Origin: Psococerastis gibbosa
Taxonomy: Eukaryota; Arthropoda; Insecta; Psocodea; Psocidae
Direction: 5' to 3'
Assembly (NCBI GenBank): GCA_963971405.1
Contig: OZ020486.1
Coordinates: 26,683,419-26,747,418, forward strand
Length of the DNA stretch: 64,000 nucleotides
Numbering within the stretch: position 1 is the stretch's first letter; every line of letters starts with the position of its first letter. Positions 25,101-38,100 of the stretch are shown here, one piece after another. Both the position numbers and the translations under genes were made by a program. Below the pieces are notes generated by a model. That model saw only the letters and a program-made list of their open reading frames with translations. It was not told where the DNA came from and made no database searches.

Positions 25101-28100
25101 TCTCTTGTGTGGAGCATTCTACTATATGGATGTGAAACATGGTGCATAAGCGAAAAATATGTCAAGAAACTAGAAGCATTCGAAATGTGTTGTTATCGCC
25201 GCATTTTGAGAATACCTTGGCAAGACCATGTAACTAATGAGGAAGTCCTAACCCAAATAAATGAAAAAAGGACCCTTGTTGCATCCATATCCACTAGGAG
25301 GGCACGCTGGATCAGACACCTACTTCGGCATGTTAACTTAGTCAGCTGCATCATTGAAGGCGTAAATCGACGGGGACGGCCACGAAACGGATATCTCCAA
25401 CAAGTTAGAAATGATTTGGGGATAACGTCCTATGTGGAGCTGAAGAGGACATGTCAAAATCGCGGAGACTGGAGACATCGCTGCAATATGTTGCTGCCAA
25501 CCAGCCATCACCCGACTGTAACTTGAAGAAGAAGAGGGTGACCTGACAACATGTTATTGGTAAAGACAAGACAAGTCGATTAAAAAAGACCTTTCAAACG
25601 CCATTGCACAACAACCCAATGAGGACTGGTAGAGGATCCTCTATCTTACTTCTTAGTGATTGGCTTACAGCTCAAGTGATGCCAACAGTCTTAGAGGATC
25701 CTTTTCCTTGACCACTGCTATATTTGGGATGTTGTTGTCATTAAATCGCCATGCAGCCGCGTTTTTCTCGACAGATGAAGGTAAGGCACTCATCTGCATT
25801 TGGGAAATAAATTGTTTAAAACAAGTATTTCACTCAGAAAAGTTGGCGACCATGAAACATTGGAACAAATTGATTACGACTCCGAATACACTATAAGCTG
25901 TAAGTTCTATAAGCAGGTATCTACTTTTTTTGAATTATTGAAATGTATCAAATGTTCCCTTTTGGGATGGAAGCACAATTTTGTTGACTACAAACTTCTT
26001 ATGTCTATGCCCGTAAAATTAACTTATCGAGATCACCTATTCAAGAAGTCAACACAAAATGTATTAATATGTCTTGATTTCGAAATTCGTAAACTTCCCA
26101 TTATTTAAAAAAGTATTTGTTGGACATACATTGCCTGGTGTGTTGGCAGTGTTATATTACACCGTTGCCATTAACCTTTACTTTATTTCCGTTAAGAGAT
26201 GTCCGAACAGGCATGCTTCGAATTGTATTCGATTTTCCTGTATTATGAAATATCCTACGCAAGTTACGGATTCACTTTTAACTCGTTTTTATTTACCCTC
26301 CAAGCCGCCATGAAGACCGAAATTCGAATAAATTGCAAAGAACTGTTTTTTTTTTTTTTTTTTTTTGCAATAACGAAATGTGTACCCAACTAACCCTGTG
26401 GCATAAATAAATAATAAATAGTGGGTCACCCCGCTTCATCCTAAGCTAATACCTACTTAACAGCGTCGACGCGACGGTCAGACCTTACGAGTTCCACAAA
26501 TTCTTGAACTCTGAGATTAAACTCCATGGAAGACTTAAGTTTCCGTAGCTTCGATTTGTTGTCATGACACCAAGCGAGGCATTTTGATGTCTCATGTTCT
26601 GCTAATGACGACTCAACTTCGCGCGATACCAGAAACACGTCTGAAAAGGGAAAATACATCGAGAAAACAAGCTACGGCTTTGTCGCGAATTGTCATCATC
26701 TTGGTAATCTAGACGTGTAGTCCGACCAATCTGAACACGGTTCATCCAATATACTGCTATGTTCATTGGTCTCAATGACCGTGTGCATACCTACACATTA
26801 CACATTCCTCACATTGATATTACTAGTAACCTGCCAAACTTGTCACAGTTCCTGTTCTGATGGCAATTGGTATAGTCCACGCAAAATGTGAGAAAAGTAT
26901 GGACATGGAATGTTTTGATCCTGTGCAACACTGTAAAAACATTCTTTGCACAATTTTTGTTATGCCTTGCATCCAATGCAACAAGGTAAAACAAAATGGT
27001 GCAAGGAATATTTTTATAGTGTTGCACAGCATCAAAACATTCCATGTCCATACTTTTCTCATTTTGCGTGGACATAATTGTTAGAAATATTAGAATTGTT
27101 AATTGGTAGAAATACCCGAGCCACAATGACGCAAAAATAATGACAAAATATTGCGCTTAAGTTTACCTGAACTAAAAAAGGCAATTACCTTTACGCACGT
27201 ACCCCACTTTAATAAAATCCTCTTAATGTAGCCATCTCAGCTATTTCTAATTTCTCAAAAACCGAAATTGAAACATAGACTTAAAATAAAATGGAAGGAG
27301 ATCGGGAATTAACTAAATAAATATGGGGACAATAGCTTATATGAGCTAAAGAAGAGAAAAAAAGAGCAAAAATAATACAATGAGGCAAGGCAAGAATAGA
27401 AAGGTCTAATATATTTAATAAACAATTATAAATATATATAGCCTGCAAGATATAAAAAACAAAATCTGCTAATTTACATTGTCATAGAAAGCTGAAATCA
27501 ATGAAATGACCTGAAGAACTTGTAAAAATTGAAACATTGAAAAAATTTGGAACCCCGTTCCCTCTCGATAAGAGTTGTCATGGTTGGCATAGCCATGCTG
27601 AAGAAAATCAAAAAATAGCTACCTATGTTTGTAAGTTCACGTAACTGCGACGAATGCGCGAGACAAGTAGCACTGCCATAGTAGCCTTGTCTCAGAAAAT
27701 ACTCCACAAGCATGCGATCTAAACGAGATCGGCGCCATTGAGCAACTGTTGCAGAATTAGCCTCTCCGGCGCCTTCTTTCAAATGTTCCAACCTTCTTTT
27801 GCAAACATATCCTGCCTGTAGCTCCTCTAAGATACTTTCTTCAGCCTGTGAGACCAAACATTTTATGAAAACCTAAAGACAATCGTAAAGATGTCGACAA
27901 TAACAAACACACTGCACATAGGCCCTATATATTATTTTAATATATGCATATGTACGTTATTAAGCAGGCAATAAATATGCTTGGCATAGTTATTTACAAA
28001 AACATTAGTATCACAAATGATCTCAGTTAAATTGCTCTACCATAATAGTCCGGCCCTGTGATTTTTGCACCATTGTTGTATAGTTAACTGTTCGCCAATT

Positions 28101-31100
28101 CAAGTAACATACAGGTTATTAGTAACCGTTGTATTTTTAAGAAACACTGAGTGCTAATGCTCATCACGCTTACACTTCACAGACTATTATCCCACTGCAC
28201 ATCATATCATTTCACTCTCCAACAATGTCTTTAACTGTTTAACTATATTTTCAATCTGTTTAATCATTCCCTTATTTTTGTTATATTTCATAACACCCAC
28301 ACAAAATAAGGTAAAGGTTAAGTTTAGCTACAAAAGTCGAATGAAAATGCTTTTAATATGGAAGGAAAACATCCCATTTGCAAGGGAATTCATATTTTAA
28401 GCAAGGGTTGTCTTATTTATATGCCTCTGATAATGTTCCTTCCATAAAAAAATGTATGAGCAATTTGTCCCTGTACCTGCCCACGCAAAAATTCGAACTA
28501 AATTCGGCTGTAACTCAAAAACTACACTTTTCCGATTTATAATTCTTTCGGAAATTGGTTTCTTTACAGCTAAGTCAACGATATAGAACCAAATTTTGTG
28601 ATTTTATGAGGCCAGTTTTTTAGGAAAACCCTTTGTATGGAGCTAAAAAACACGACCACACTCCCACCAAGGGTGGGAGTAAACCAATGAAATTCACATT
28701 GATGCACCAAAATATACAAAGCATTAGAAACAAAAGGAACTTGTTAGGAATGTTCTTGGACGAGGAAGGAATAGATGTAGTTTGTCTGAGTGAACACCAT
28801 TTAACTCCGAATGCAATTTTGAATCTGACCGGATATACGCTAGGCAGTATTTTCAGCAGACGAAATCGTGCCGTGGGCCATGAAGGAGTGTGTATTTTTC
28901 TGAAATCGGACATTAAATATAAAAATAGAAAAGATATTAATTCACTAAGTATAGAATGCGATGCCGAAGTTACGGCCATTGATTTGGACACTCTCAATAG
29001 TACTATAATATGCATGTATAGAGTGCCAAATGGGGACTTAGGGAAATTCATCGAAGTATTTAGCCAAACAAACCAAAGCCAAACCTAGCCAAACACTTCA
29101 GCTAGCATATATTACAAATCGTACTATTTATGTTTGCGCTGATTTTAATATTAACATTTTGTTGAATACGCATGAGACCAATAACTTTTACGATCTTATA
29201 AATAGTTTTGGCCTACGCCCCACCATTTTTGAACCCACCCGTGTCTCTACAGCCACATGTAAAACCAATTTTCAAAAAGGGCTTGAAAAGTGATCCTTCT
29301 AGTTATCGCCCAATCAGCTTACTGCCTACTTTTTCTAAAATAATTGAGAAGGCTGCAAACATACAATTACTAAACTTCCTAAAAGGCAATGAGATTCTCT
29401 CATCAAGCCAGTTTGGTATTCGGCAAAGAAAGTCTACCTCAGACGCCATTGTAAACTTATATCAGACAATTATAAGGCACTTGGAAAATGGTCAGCTTTC
29501 GGCAGGGGTGTTCTGTGACCTTAGCAGAGCCTTTGACACTTTAGACCACGATGTGCTTCTGGGGAAACTTGAACATTACGGAATTCGTGGAGTGGCCCTA
29601 AAATGGTTCCGGAGCTACCTGCAAGGCAGGAAGCAGATGGTTGATGTTGGGGCAAAGTCAATATGGAGAGAAGTTCCGACCGGGGTACCACAGGGCAGCG
29701 TGTTAGGCCCTACATTATTCATACTATATATAAATGATTATATTGAAAACCTTAACATGGCCCCTGGTCGACCATCTGTCGGTCTGTTTGCAGATGACAA
29801 CTACTTTGCGTTGGCTGCTCTAACTGCATCCCAGATTGAAACTGTCTGCACCGCTGCTCTTACAATTGCAAGCAAATGGCTGGCCGCAAATATACTACTT
29901 CTCAATCAAGGGAAAACCAACTTTGTTGTATTCAAAACATTGCATAAGCCTCTTAATTTAGTTCCTCAGCTGCAAATAGACGGAAATCAAATCCGGCCAG
30001 CTGAACAAGTAGGACTTTTGGGTGTAACCATAGATCCTGCCCTCAACTGACTGGAAGCCCCATCTACACATCCTGTGTGGAAAGCTTTGTTCATGCGAGT
30101 TCCTCCTGTGGAGTCTCTCATTTATAGTAGATAGAAAGACAATGAAGCTAGTCAACTATTGGCTCTTTGAGTCGCACCTAAGGTATGCAATATTAAGTTG
30201 GGGGAACTCGACTGACGCAACAAGAGCTTTTATAATACAAAAGAGGGCAATACGGACTATGAGAGGTGTTAGAGACCGGACAGTCTCTTGTAGACCGCTA
30301 TTTAAAAACCTGGAAATCCTTACCTTACCGGCCCTCTACATACTGGAGGCTATTAAATTTGTCACGCTAAGTCCGAACTTCAGGCAGAGACATACACCCC
30401 CATTACACAAGAAACAGGGATCAAATAAGTAGGGAGCCATGCCGTCTTACGTTAACGTTAAACTCTCCCAAGGTAATGGGGGCCAGACTTTATAACTAAC
30501 TGTTTACCGCCCAGGATGAGAGCCCTGGAAGGCAAAGCTTTCAGAAACGCGCTCAGAAAACAACTGTTGGATACTTGTCCGTACTCTGTAGGAGAATTTT
30601 TTGAGAGGCAAGCCTGGCTAAAATACTAATAATACTAACTTACTAACCCACTAACTTGCCAACCAATTGCGTTCTTTTCGTTTGTTTATGTTAGGTGCAT
30701 CCTACTTGACGAAGCCTAAAACTGGGATTATTCGCCTAGCCTATATCTCAGTTAACAATGGCTAACCTGTGTTGAACTTGAATTTGGTAGCTAAACTTAA
30801 CCTTTACCCAAAATAAGCTTTCATACAGTTTTTTATTAATGGAAATTCAAGAAAATATTATAAGATAAACAAAAAATAACAAAAAACTTAAGTTTTAGAA
30901 AAACTTGTTACAACAACCCGAATTAGTAAAAGCCAAATAATCGTTAAGAAATTAACTTTGTCTAAGAAACCCACTTGTGTTAGTATAAAACCCTGAGCGC
31001 TTTCGGCAAAAACTGTTTATGTTAAAACAGCCAGTCTTGCTGAACAACTCAAAATCTATAGGAAACTTAAAGAAAAATTCGCCAATGCTTCACTTATAAA

Positions 31101-31772
31101 CCAAGGTTTCCTCTCCCTAGTCGCATTTGCATCTTCTCCTCGAGTTGAGCAAGTCTCAAATCGCAGATAAGGTGTAATTGTGCTAGTGGGTTTCCCTCTG
31201 TTGATGGCAGTTCTTCCCGAAAGCGCTCAGGGTTTTATACTAACACAAGTGGGTTTCTTAGACAAAGTTAATTTCTTAACGATTATTTGGGTTTTACTAA
31301 TTCGGGTTGTTATAACAAGTTTTTGTTATTTTTTGTTTATTAAAATGAAATACCACGAAGACACGAGTAATCTAATTATTTATGATAAAATATTATAAGG
31401 TAAGAAAGATAATGAGTTCCCACATAGCCTACCTTTCTCTTGAAAACTTGCAGACGCTCAACCATTCCTCCCAAGAGTTGAGAAATTTCTTTAGCTCCAA
31501 CAGCCTGTTGCTGCAAGCCTTTTTCCAAATCCATGGCTACCGTTTGAACATGTGAAACTTCACGATCAAGAGTTTTTTGGGCAGCTCTAAATTTTTTGTT
31601 TAGCAGCTCATAAGGAACCTATAAAACGTTATAAATAAGGTTACTTTGCTAGGTGCAAATGGTGCAATAGGCCCAATTTGCAAGCCACTAATACAGCAGT
31701 GGATAATTTAATTAAAAATTAATTAAAACTTAACTTCAGAGTAGGATGTTCCAAAGATTTTATATCTGTCAT
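22133..31772 (-). CDS. MAEA: MAEA, RING-like E3 subunit of the GID/CTLH ubiquitin ligase complex
   Basis: Orthologue of human MAEA / yeast Gid9 (Fyv10), one of the two RING-type subunits of the CTLH E3 ligase. Minus-strand exons: 31772-31734/5, 31618-31433, 27845-27623, 26640-26457, 24535-24281, 23391-23211, 22234-22133, about 389 residues (human 396). Exon 2 is the coiled-coil start ([20 protein letters not shown]). Exon 3 has the LisH region ([16 protein letters not shown]). Exon 4 is CTLH ([20 protein letters not shown]). Exon 5 is CRA ([20 protein letters not shown]). Exon 6 is the degenerate RING ([19 protein letters not shown]). Exon 7 ends KVFVM. Exon 1 (SLEHPTLK) matches human EYPTLK, but the first GT leaves it one base short of the frame; see findings. 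The exon 5 donor and exon 6 acceptor were picked by phase and are the least certain join. Introns hold LINE, Penelope and R1 repeats. Confidence 0.94.
22278..22540 (+). mobile_element. LINE C-terminal fragment in MAEA intron
   Basis: Frame encodes [19 protein letters not shown] and [18 protein letters not shown], equivalent to the end of the 24863-25526 element ([32 protein letters not shown]). Severely 5'-truncated. Confidence 0.7.
22798..22875. repeat. Short AAGGCTTTCACGGCCGGA hairpin repeat
   Basis: Starts with GGCTTTCACGGCCGGAGTC and contains an inverted pair AGTAGAATCCGG / CCGGATTCTACT. Internally deleted relative of 53675-53968 and of the decayed copy at 58655-58840. Confidence 0.65.
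23067..23160. repeat. Inverted repeat in MAEA intron
   Basis: ACTTGGTTTTTCAGTA and TACTGAAAAACCAAGT pair across about 37 bases, 50 bases downstream of the donor of MAEA exon 6. Small MITE or hairpin. Confidence 0.6.
23505..24065. repeat. Dispersed repeat R1, diverged copy
   Basis: Starts CATGCTTTCCTATTTATCA and runs collinear with 7440-8402 through the GGTTCCACAAAGAAATGATA and GAGCCGTTTCTGAGAA blocks. Lacks the 3' end. Confidence 0.7.
24863..25526 (+). mobile_element. LINE reverse transcriptase C-terminal fragment
   Basis: Nearly open frame in MAEA intron 4. It encodes [65 protein letters not shown] and [19 protein letters not shown]. This is the region after the catalytic YADD in the family often annotated as endonuclease-reverse transcriptase. 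Clade not assigned. 5'-truncated, with one frame change near 25070. Confidence 0.8.
26864..27080. repeat. Long-hairpin MITE in MAEA intron
   Basis: The arms AAAGTATGGACATGGAATGT and complement pair almost perfectly from TAGTCCACGC to GCGTGGACATA, with a loop near 26970. No coding capacity. Confidence 0.8.
28633..30700 (+). mobile_element. Jockey/CR1-like LINE with internal deletion, endonuclease plus reverse transcriptase
   Basis: 28633-29088 encodes an apurinic-type endonuclease start ([25 protein letters not shown]). It continues after a frame slip to about 29262 ([10 protein letters not shown]). There it joins directly, in another frame, to reverse transcriptase at 29261-30050 ([47 protein letters not shown]). 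The catalytic box FADD is intact as LFADDNYFA. After a stop at 30048-30050 the C-terminal region continues (LRYAILSWG, 30172-30432). The linker between endonuclease and polymerase is deleted, so the copy is dead. It lies in MAEA intron 2, opposite strand. Clade assignment is tentative. Confidence 0.85.
30829..31008 (-). repeat. Penelope-like terminal repeat, copy B (inverted)
   Basis: Reverse complement of the second half of 15296-15600, reading CGCTCAGGGTTTTATACTAA on the minus strand. Only about 95 bases separate it from the direct copy at 31105. Confidence 0.75.
31105..31384 (+). repeat. Penelope-like terminal repeat, copy C (direct)
   Basis: Matches 15296-15600 from CTCTCCCTAGTC to TAATCTAATTATTTATG, with a 16-base deletion near 31320. 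It ends 48 bases before the MAEA exon 2 donor. The preceding 31012-31100 has a short open frame ([15 protein letters not shown]), perhaps Penelope coding sequence. Confidence 0.75.
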
Positions 31773-32109
31773 ATTCAATGTCAATGAAACAATTTCCAAA
31801 TGAAAAATCAAATACGAATGAATTTTCCTGACATTTGTTGATTACGATTACTGAGGCATGACGTCATCCACAGATGATTTGTCGTCTGGTGCATATCATC
31901 AACGCCTTTAAAATATGCTTTAGCCCATTTTTCTTTAATAAATAAAGCGTTTTTTTATTTTTCTAATATATAACTAATTAAATGTAACTAAAACTATATA
32001 TTTAGCTTAAATTTGGTCTATAACTGTCCATTTTTTGTATTGAATATGGAAAGTACTAGTAGAAATGTCTATGATTTAATGAAATTTTTTTGTTTACCAA
32101 CAAAAAGTC
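31773..32109. promoter_or_regulatory. Bidirectional promoter region between MAEA and MARS2
   Basis: 337 bases separate the MAEA ATG (minus) and the MARS2 ATG (plus), so both transcription starts should lie here. It holds a palindromic TGACGTCA. No TATA box is clear. Confidence 0.7.
31859..31866. promoter_or_regulatory. Perfect CRE palindrome TGACGTCA
   Basis: Full CREB/ATF consensus, placed 87 bases from the MAEA ATG and 243 from the MARS2 ATG in the shared promoter. Binding is inferred from the motif only. Confidence 0.5.
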
Positions 32110-35100
32110 ATGCTTCATAAACTAAAACTATTTAATTATAGGGTAATATGTGCCGCAAAATTGACGAGAAAACAGAATTACTCTAAAAACGCAGAGTGCT
32201 TTATTACTACTCCAATCTTCTATGTAAATGCTAGTAAGTATAGCCAGTGTAGGTGTACAGTAGTGGTAGTAGTAGTAGTTGTTGCTGACAATTACTTAAT
32301 GCTCTATAAAAGTGATTGTTAGTTGCTTATTAATAGCATACAGATTTCCAAAAGAGCTGGGTTGGATCTTATTAAGACTGGTGCCTCAGACAACTACCTT
32401 GCAAAAAAATAGGGTTTTTAATTGTGTGGCAGGTCGTCAGCTAAAGGAAAAATAGTTTTACAAGCACCTAAGTAGGTTTGGGGCAACGCTTTTTCCGTGT
32501 GCGTGCAACCTATTCCTCCAACAAATACTTAATAAAACTGGCCATAGTAGGCTAAATACAGCCTTAGACGACAGGGCATGTGTATAAATTTGGTTCCGGT
32601 ACCTAACCTACAAAAATAAATACACTACAGCGTGTATTTTGAATAAAATACAGGTGCATATTTTTTTACAGAGCCTCACATTGGTCATTTGTACACCGCA
32701 CTTTTGGCAGACGCCGTAAGCCGCTGTCAGAAATTAAGCTTGGGAGATGTTCATTTCATGACTGGAACAGATGAGCATGGGCTTAAAATTCACCAAGCTG
32801 CAAAACAGTATAATTTTTCAGAGCCACAATATGTTGATCACGTTTCAAAGATGTACAAGGACTTGTTCAATATTTATAGTGTAAATTATGACGACTTCTT
32901 AAGGACTAGTGAACCAAGGCATAAGTATAGTGTAACTTCACTTTGGGTAAGCAAAGATCACCGAGAACGCAGTTAGGTGAAATACATCCTTTTTATGTGC
33001 AAAAAGCCAAATTTGGAGATGGGTACCATATATCGTAAATAAAATGAAAAGTTTCTCAACATTTCGGTAAGTATGTAGCCTTACACGGTCATGAAAATGT
33101 GATATTTTCTGTATTTTCACAACTGTGGCTACATAACAATGTAACATGCATCAAAAAGTTAATAAACATTTCTCCTGATGGCGCAAATATCCGCGCCTAA
33201 AAAATCTGCTGGCTTTTCGATCAAAATTTCATGTAAAAATGGACTTCGTGAGAAAACTGTTAGTGGTGTGTACATTTCCCTCTTAATTAGACAATTTTGG
33301 AGATATTAGTAGATAATGCACGTGCTGTTAAGCCTTCCTACGAAAAATAATATAAAAATATTGTAGCTTGATATTTAGGCTAATCCTAAATTGAGGACTT
33401 GTGTTACAGAAGACATTAATCGAAAAAGATCATATTTACATTGGCGAATACTCAGGCTGGTACTGTATTGCTGATGAAGCATTCATACCGGAGTCTCAGT
33501 TGGAAACTCTTGCAAATGGTTCGAAAGTAACCGTTGAAGGCAGACGGCCGGTGGAGTTCGTCAAGGAACGAAACTATAAATTCCGTCTTAGCTCTTTCAA
33601 GAGTGAATTACTGCAATGGCTAAATTCAGGTGACAATCACTACATCTACTATCTTTCAGACATCTTGGGTTGCTGGTGTCAAAACCTCCATTTTCGACTA
33701 CTTCACAAAAATGGTTAGATTCAACTTGGCAGATTCGGGGATCTTCTCACTAGTGAACCTAGCAGATAATCTGTCGGACAGCTTTTTATACGACAAATAG
33801 GCTTGCTTTAATCGAAGTTAAACTATCTGAAAATTCACCTGATTAGTGCTTCATCTTCAACGACGTTAATTAAAGCGAGGAGAATGATACACTGGCAACA
33901 CAAATTAGCTTGGAGGGGCGATTATCTAGTTCCGAGAGTATACTGTACTACACCGCAATGTTTGTCTTACAATGTCTTTCTACATTAATGACTTACAGAT
34001 GGTGTTGTCCGCCCTAGAAAATTTCAAACAATCCTTCGAGATTGGATAGAAGAGGACTTGGTTCTCAATGATATTTCCGTGTCAAGGCCTAGAAGTCGTG
34101 TGCCGTGGGGAATATCGGTTCCTGGGGATGACACGCAGACCATCTACGTTTGGTTAGATGCTCTCTCTTGTTACCTTACCTCAGCTGGTTATCCTGACAA
34201 TTTAAAAACTTGGCCACCGAGTCTTCAAATAATAGGAAAAGACATTTTAAAGTAAGCTTAATCATAATAATTAGAATATCATAGGGTCATTTATTTCTCG
34301 TAAATAAACGGGTTCATGCCTGAGAACTAGTAGGGAACCTCTTCCTTAAAACCTGTAGTATTATTTAGTGACGTTATGGCCAGTATTATGACTCGTAAGT
34401 GTTTTCCCTTCAAAGGGAAGGTGAGCCAGACATGAGAGTTGGATATACTCAAGATATGTTTTCCTTTTTATTTGCCAAGAATCGACCGACGTTCGCAGTC
34501 CAGTTCTCTGGAAACGAAAATCAAGATTTATGGAGACTGAATTCTATTCCAAGAATCGTGCTGATCCTGTTATGAATATTGTTTAGATTTCATGGTGTCT
34601 TTTGGCCGGCATTTTTAATAGGGGCTGGCCTAGAACCTCCGAGACAAATATTGTGCCACTCGCATTGGGTAATTGATGGTGAAAAAATGTCAAAATCTAA
34701 GGGAAATGTCGTAGACCCCTCGGAAGAAGCCGACAAGTACACATGTGAAGGATTTCGATACTTCCTACTAAGAGAAGGCGTACCTCATAGCGACGGAAGT
34801 AAGTATGTCGCGCGCAGGCATGTTCTAGTTAGTTAAAATAGTCAGTGCTGGTATGCCAGTGTCCCGAAATTGTAGGAAAATAATTCCCCGAAAGGCCCAA
34901 ATTCACCCATATAGAAAATAAAGACAACTTTCTTTCTATCTTTCTTACCCATACTGGGTGTCTTAATGCCGTTGAGGACAAAATATCGGGTTTGAATATT
35001 TTACATTAAGCAGGTAGCCTATAGCTTAAAATGGAGTCTTTTGCACCACTGTACAATAGTAGGTAAGCTTTACCAAAATGAATGGAACCATATTTTTTTC

Positions 35101-38100
35101 TTCCTTTTTAAAGTATTAAATATGATATGATAGAGATATCCTCTTCTTAATAGTCTACTTAACAATTTTTGTAAACTTATTTTAATGCATAAAGGTATAA
35201 AAAAAAAAAAATCTCAATCTCAAAAAATTTTAATCCAACTATACTTTGTGAATCTCGGTTAGCGTATGGTATCCAAGTGTGGGGTGGGACCTTTGTTACA
35301 AATTTAAATTCACTTGTAGTTACCCAAAAATACCTTATTAGAACAATAGTCAAAAAACCTAGAACTTGGCCATCATTCCCTCTCTTTGCGTCTCTCGGTT
35401 TATTCCCGCACTTGTTCTTATACAAGACATTGCGAATTTTTTACTCTATCAGTGGGGACATGGTACAGAGACCCAGACCAGCAAATACTAGAAGAATTGA
35501 GCACCTTGTAGTACCAAGGGCATACATAGCAAATTTTACCAAATCCTACCAATATATAGCACCAAAATTATTTAACTTACTTAATATTTGTCCTGGGTCG
35601 CTGTCAATAAATAAATTTTCTAAATTCGTCCGGGAATGGCTGATGAAACGGGAAGAGGTGGAATCTTTATTTGAAACAGTGGACTAGACTGTTATGTGTT
35701 TACGAGAGATCTGTTATTAATATGTAAGTGTAGTTTAATAAGTTAAATTAAGTCTAATTGATTTTTTTTTCTTTTTTCTTTAGTTTTAGAGTAGGGTAAA
35801 TTGTTATAGGTCTTCATGTGGGGCTTTACAATTATTGTATTTAAATTGTTCTATATTTAATACATTCATTCATTCATATTTTTTGCCCCTTAAAATATTT
35901 TTTTTAGACTTTATTTAGTATGATGGTAAAAAAGGGGTCACATGACTGCAGATTGCGACGAGCGGCGGAAGATCGTCCGAGGTAACGTGTGTGTAGTGGC
36001 AGCGGCCAAAAGTCCCCCGAGCTGGATGCACCAACCTAAGTCAAGTCAATTCATTATTAACCTATAAGCTACCTGATCTATCGGATTTTATATTTTATTG
36101 TTAAAACTGTCAATTAACCTATTATTGGATAATGGCACTGATTACACACTCTAATATTATTTCGATCGAAGAAATATTTAAGAAGGGGGGACGATACGAG
36201 TGCGCAATGCAGATGCCAGAAGATGCACATGACCGGAACACCTGGACGTTGAAAATCAGTGGCCGACCCCGTGGGAGGGACAAGGTGCCGTTCAAGTAAA
36301 TTAAATTTTCGATTTGAATCAGAAACAATATTCAAGCGTGTAAGTGGGCAGAATAGGATAATATTTTAATTCACCAGTTCGTCAACAGATCAAAAATGAC
36401 GAAATTTAAAGTAAATCCTTGTAGCTCAACGCCAATTCGGGTGAAAGGTTTACTCCAAATTTTGTTTCCGTTTACAGATTATACAGGGATAAAAGTTCAA
36501 AGGATTCTGAATTCCGAACTAGCAGACACTCTTGGAAACCTTCTTAGCCGCTGCACTGGCCAGCTTGTCAATTCAAATCAAATTTTTCCCGCATTTTCCG
36601 CTGAACATCACGACAAATATTGCAGGAAGGATGCTGAGGATCTATTGAAAAGTGTGGAAGCTCTACCCGGTAAAATCATAATACCTATTTTTTCTTTTGT
36701 TAGTCCTCGTTTTTATACTATAGTTCTGCACAAATAGTTAAGTAAATCATTAATTCTCATTATTATTTATTGTTTTTTAGGTACTGCTTATCAATATTAT
36801 AATCAGTATGAATTTTACAAAGGAGTCGACGCTATAATTAGCACACTTCACCTAGCCAATAAGTTTTTCGAAGAAAAGAAGCCATGGGAACTTCGAAAAT
36901 GTGCAGATAATGGCGATGAACTCAATAGTACTATTCATGTAATCCTCGAAACATTGCGGGTACGTAATTTACTTTATTCAAATGGGGTATTAGGAATCAG
37001 CCTATTTCAATTACGGATATACGGAAATACGGATTTGGAAGTTGTTACATCCGGAAAGCAATTATTGGCCTAGCGTACGGTTCAATGATTTAAAAGCATT
37101 GTTAGGACAACGAAGCCACGGCCAACGAAGCTACTAATTGGAAAATAAGCTGTTATTTCCTGCCATGTTGGCGGTTGGAAGACAAAGACACAACTACAAT
37201 AGAAGTTTAGTTACGGTGTGTAACTGTCATTACCTACCTATTCACATTTCATTAGTAAGGCGCTTATTCCACCAACGTCAATAGTGATAGTAAATTTAAT
37301 GTAGTATTGACGTGGTAGCTGACATTAAGACAGTCTAAAAATGTCTGATACCACGTCAATACTACATTTACTATCACTATTGACGTTGGTGGAATATGCG
37401 CCTAAAGGCCTGGACGATTTTCCGACGTCTTTTCAATTGTAGGGATAGGGCTCGGTGAATGATCGGTGCAAAACCACAGAGTCTAATTCAGTAGATTTCC
37501 ATGATCTGGCGTGTCTAGGGGAAACCCCTGCACTTTTTTGAGGTTGGCTTCACGCCAGGTTCCAAAATCGTCAATAAATCTTCGGCTAGCCCTCTGGCTA
37601 CATTGGCAGACATTGGCAAATCGCGACTGCGACAATCGTTCGTATGTACCGGGCCTTAATGTAAAAAAGGTGTGCGTGCGCTTGTCACCACACGATAGAA
37701 GTGAAACTGCACTAATTAGTTGAAAGGGTCGGTGTCAGAAGGCGTTTAATGACATTTTCAAACCCCAGATTTTATCATTTATGTGTTATATGTATTATAT
37801 ATATATATATATAGCCTACCACATCCCTTCACATACATATGAGGGGTTCGGTAGAAGGTGGTTGTAACGACATAGAAACAAAACCCCCTAAATTCAGTTA
37901 GCAGAGTGCAAAACAAAAAAAAACTGTCCCGAGATAATGATTTTTCACAAGGATTTTTAGCATTTCTTTATTTTATTTTTTGCCCCAGAACCAAACAATC
38001 AAGGAAACACTATCTAGTGGGTTTTACTGTAGCCTATAATTACACTATTAACAACTACAATGTATGTGAATTAAAAAAAAAAAAATAGTTTGAGCCGATT

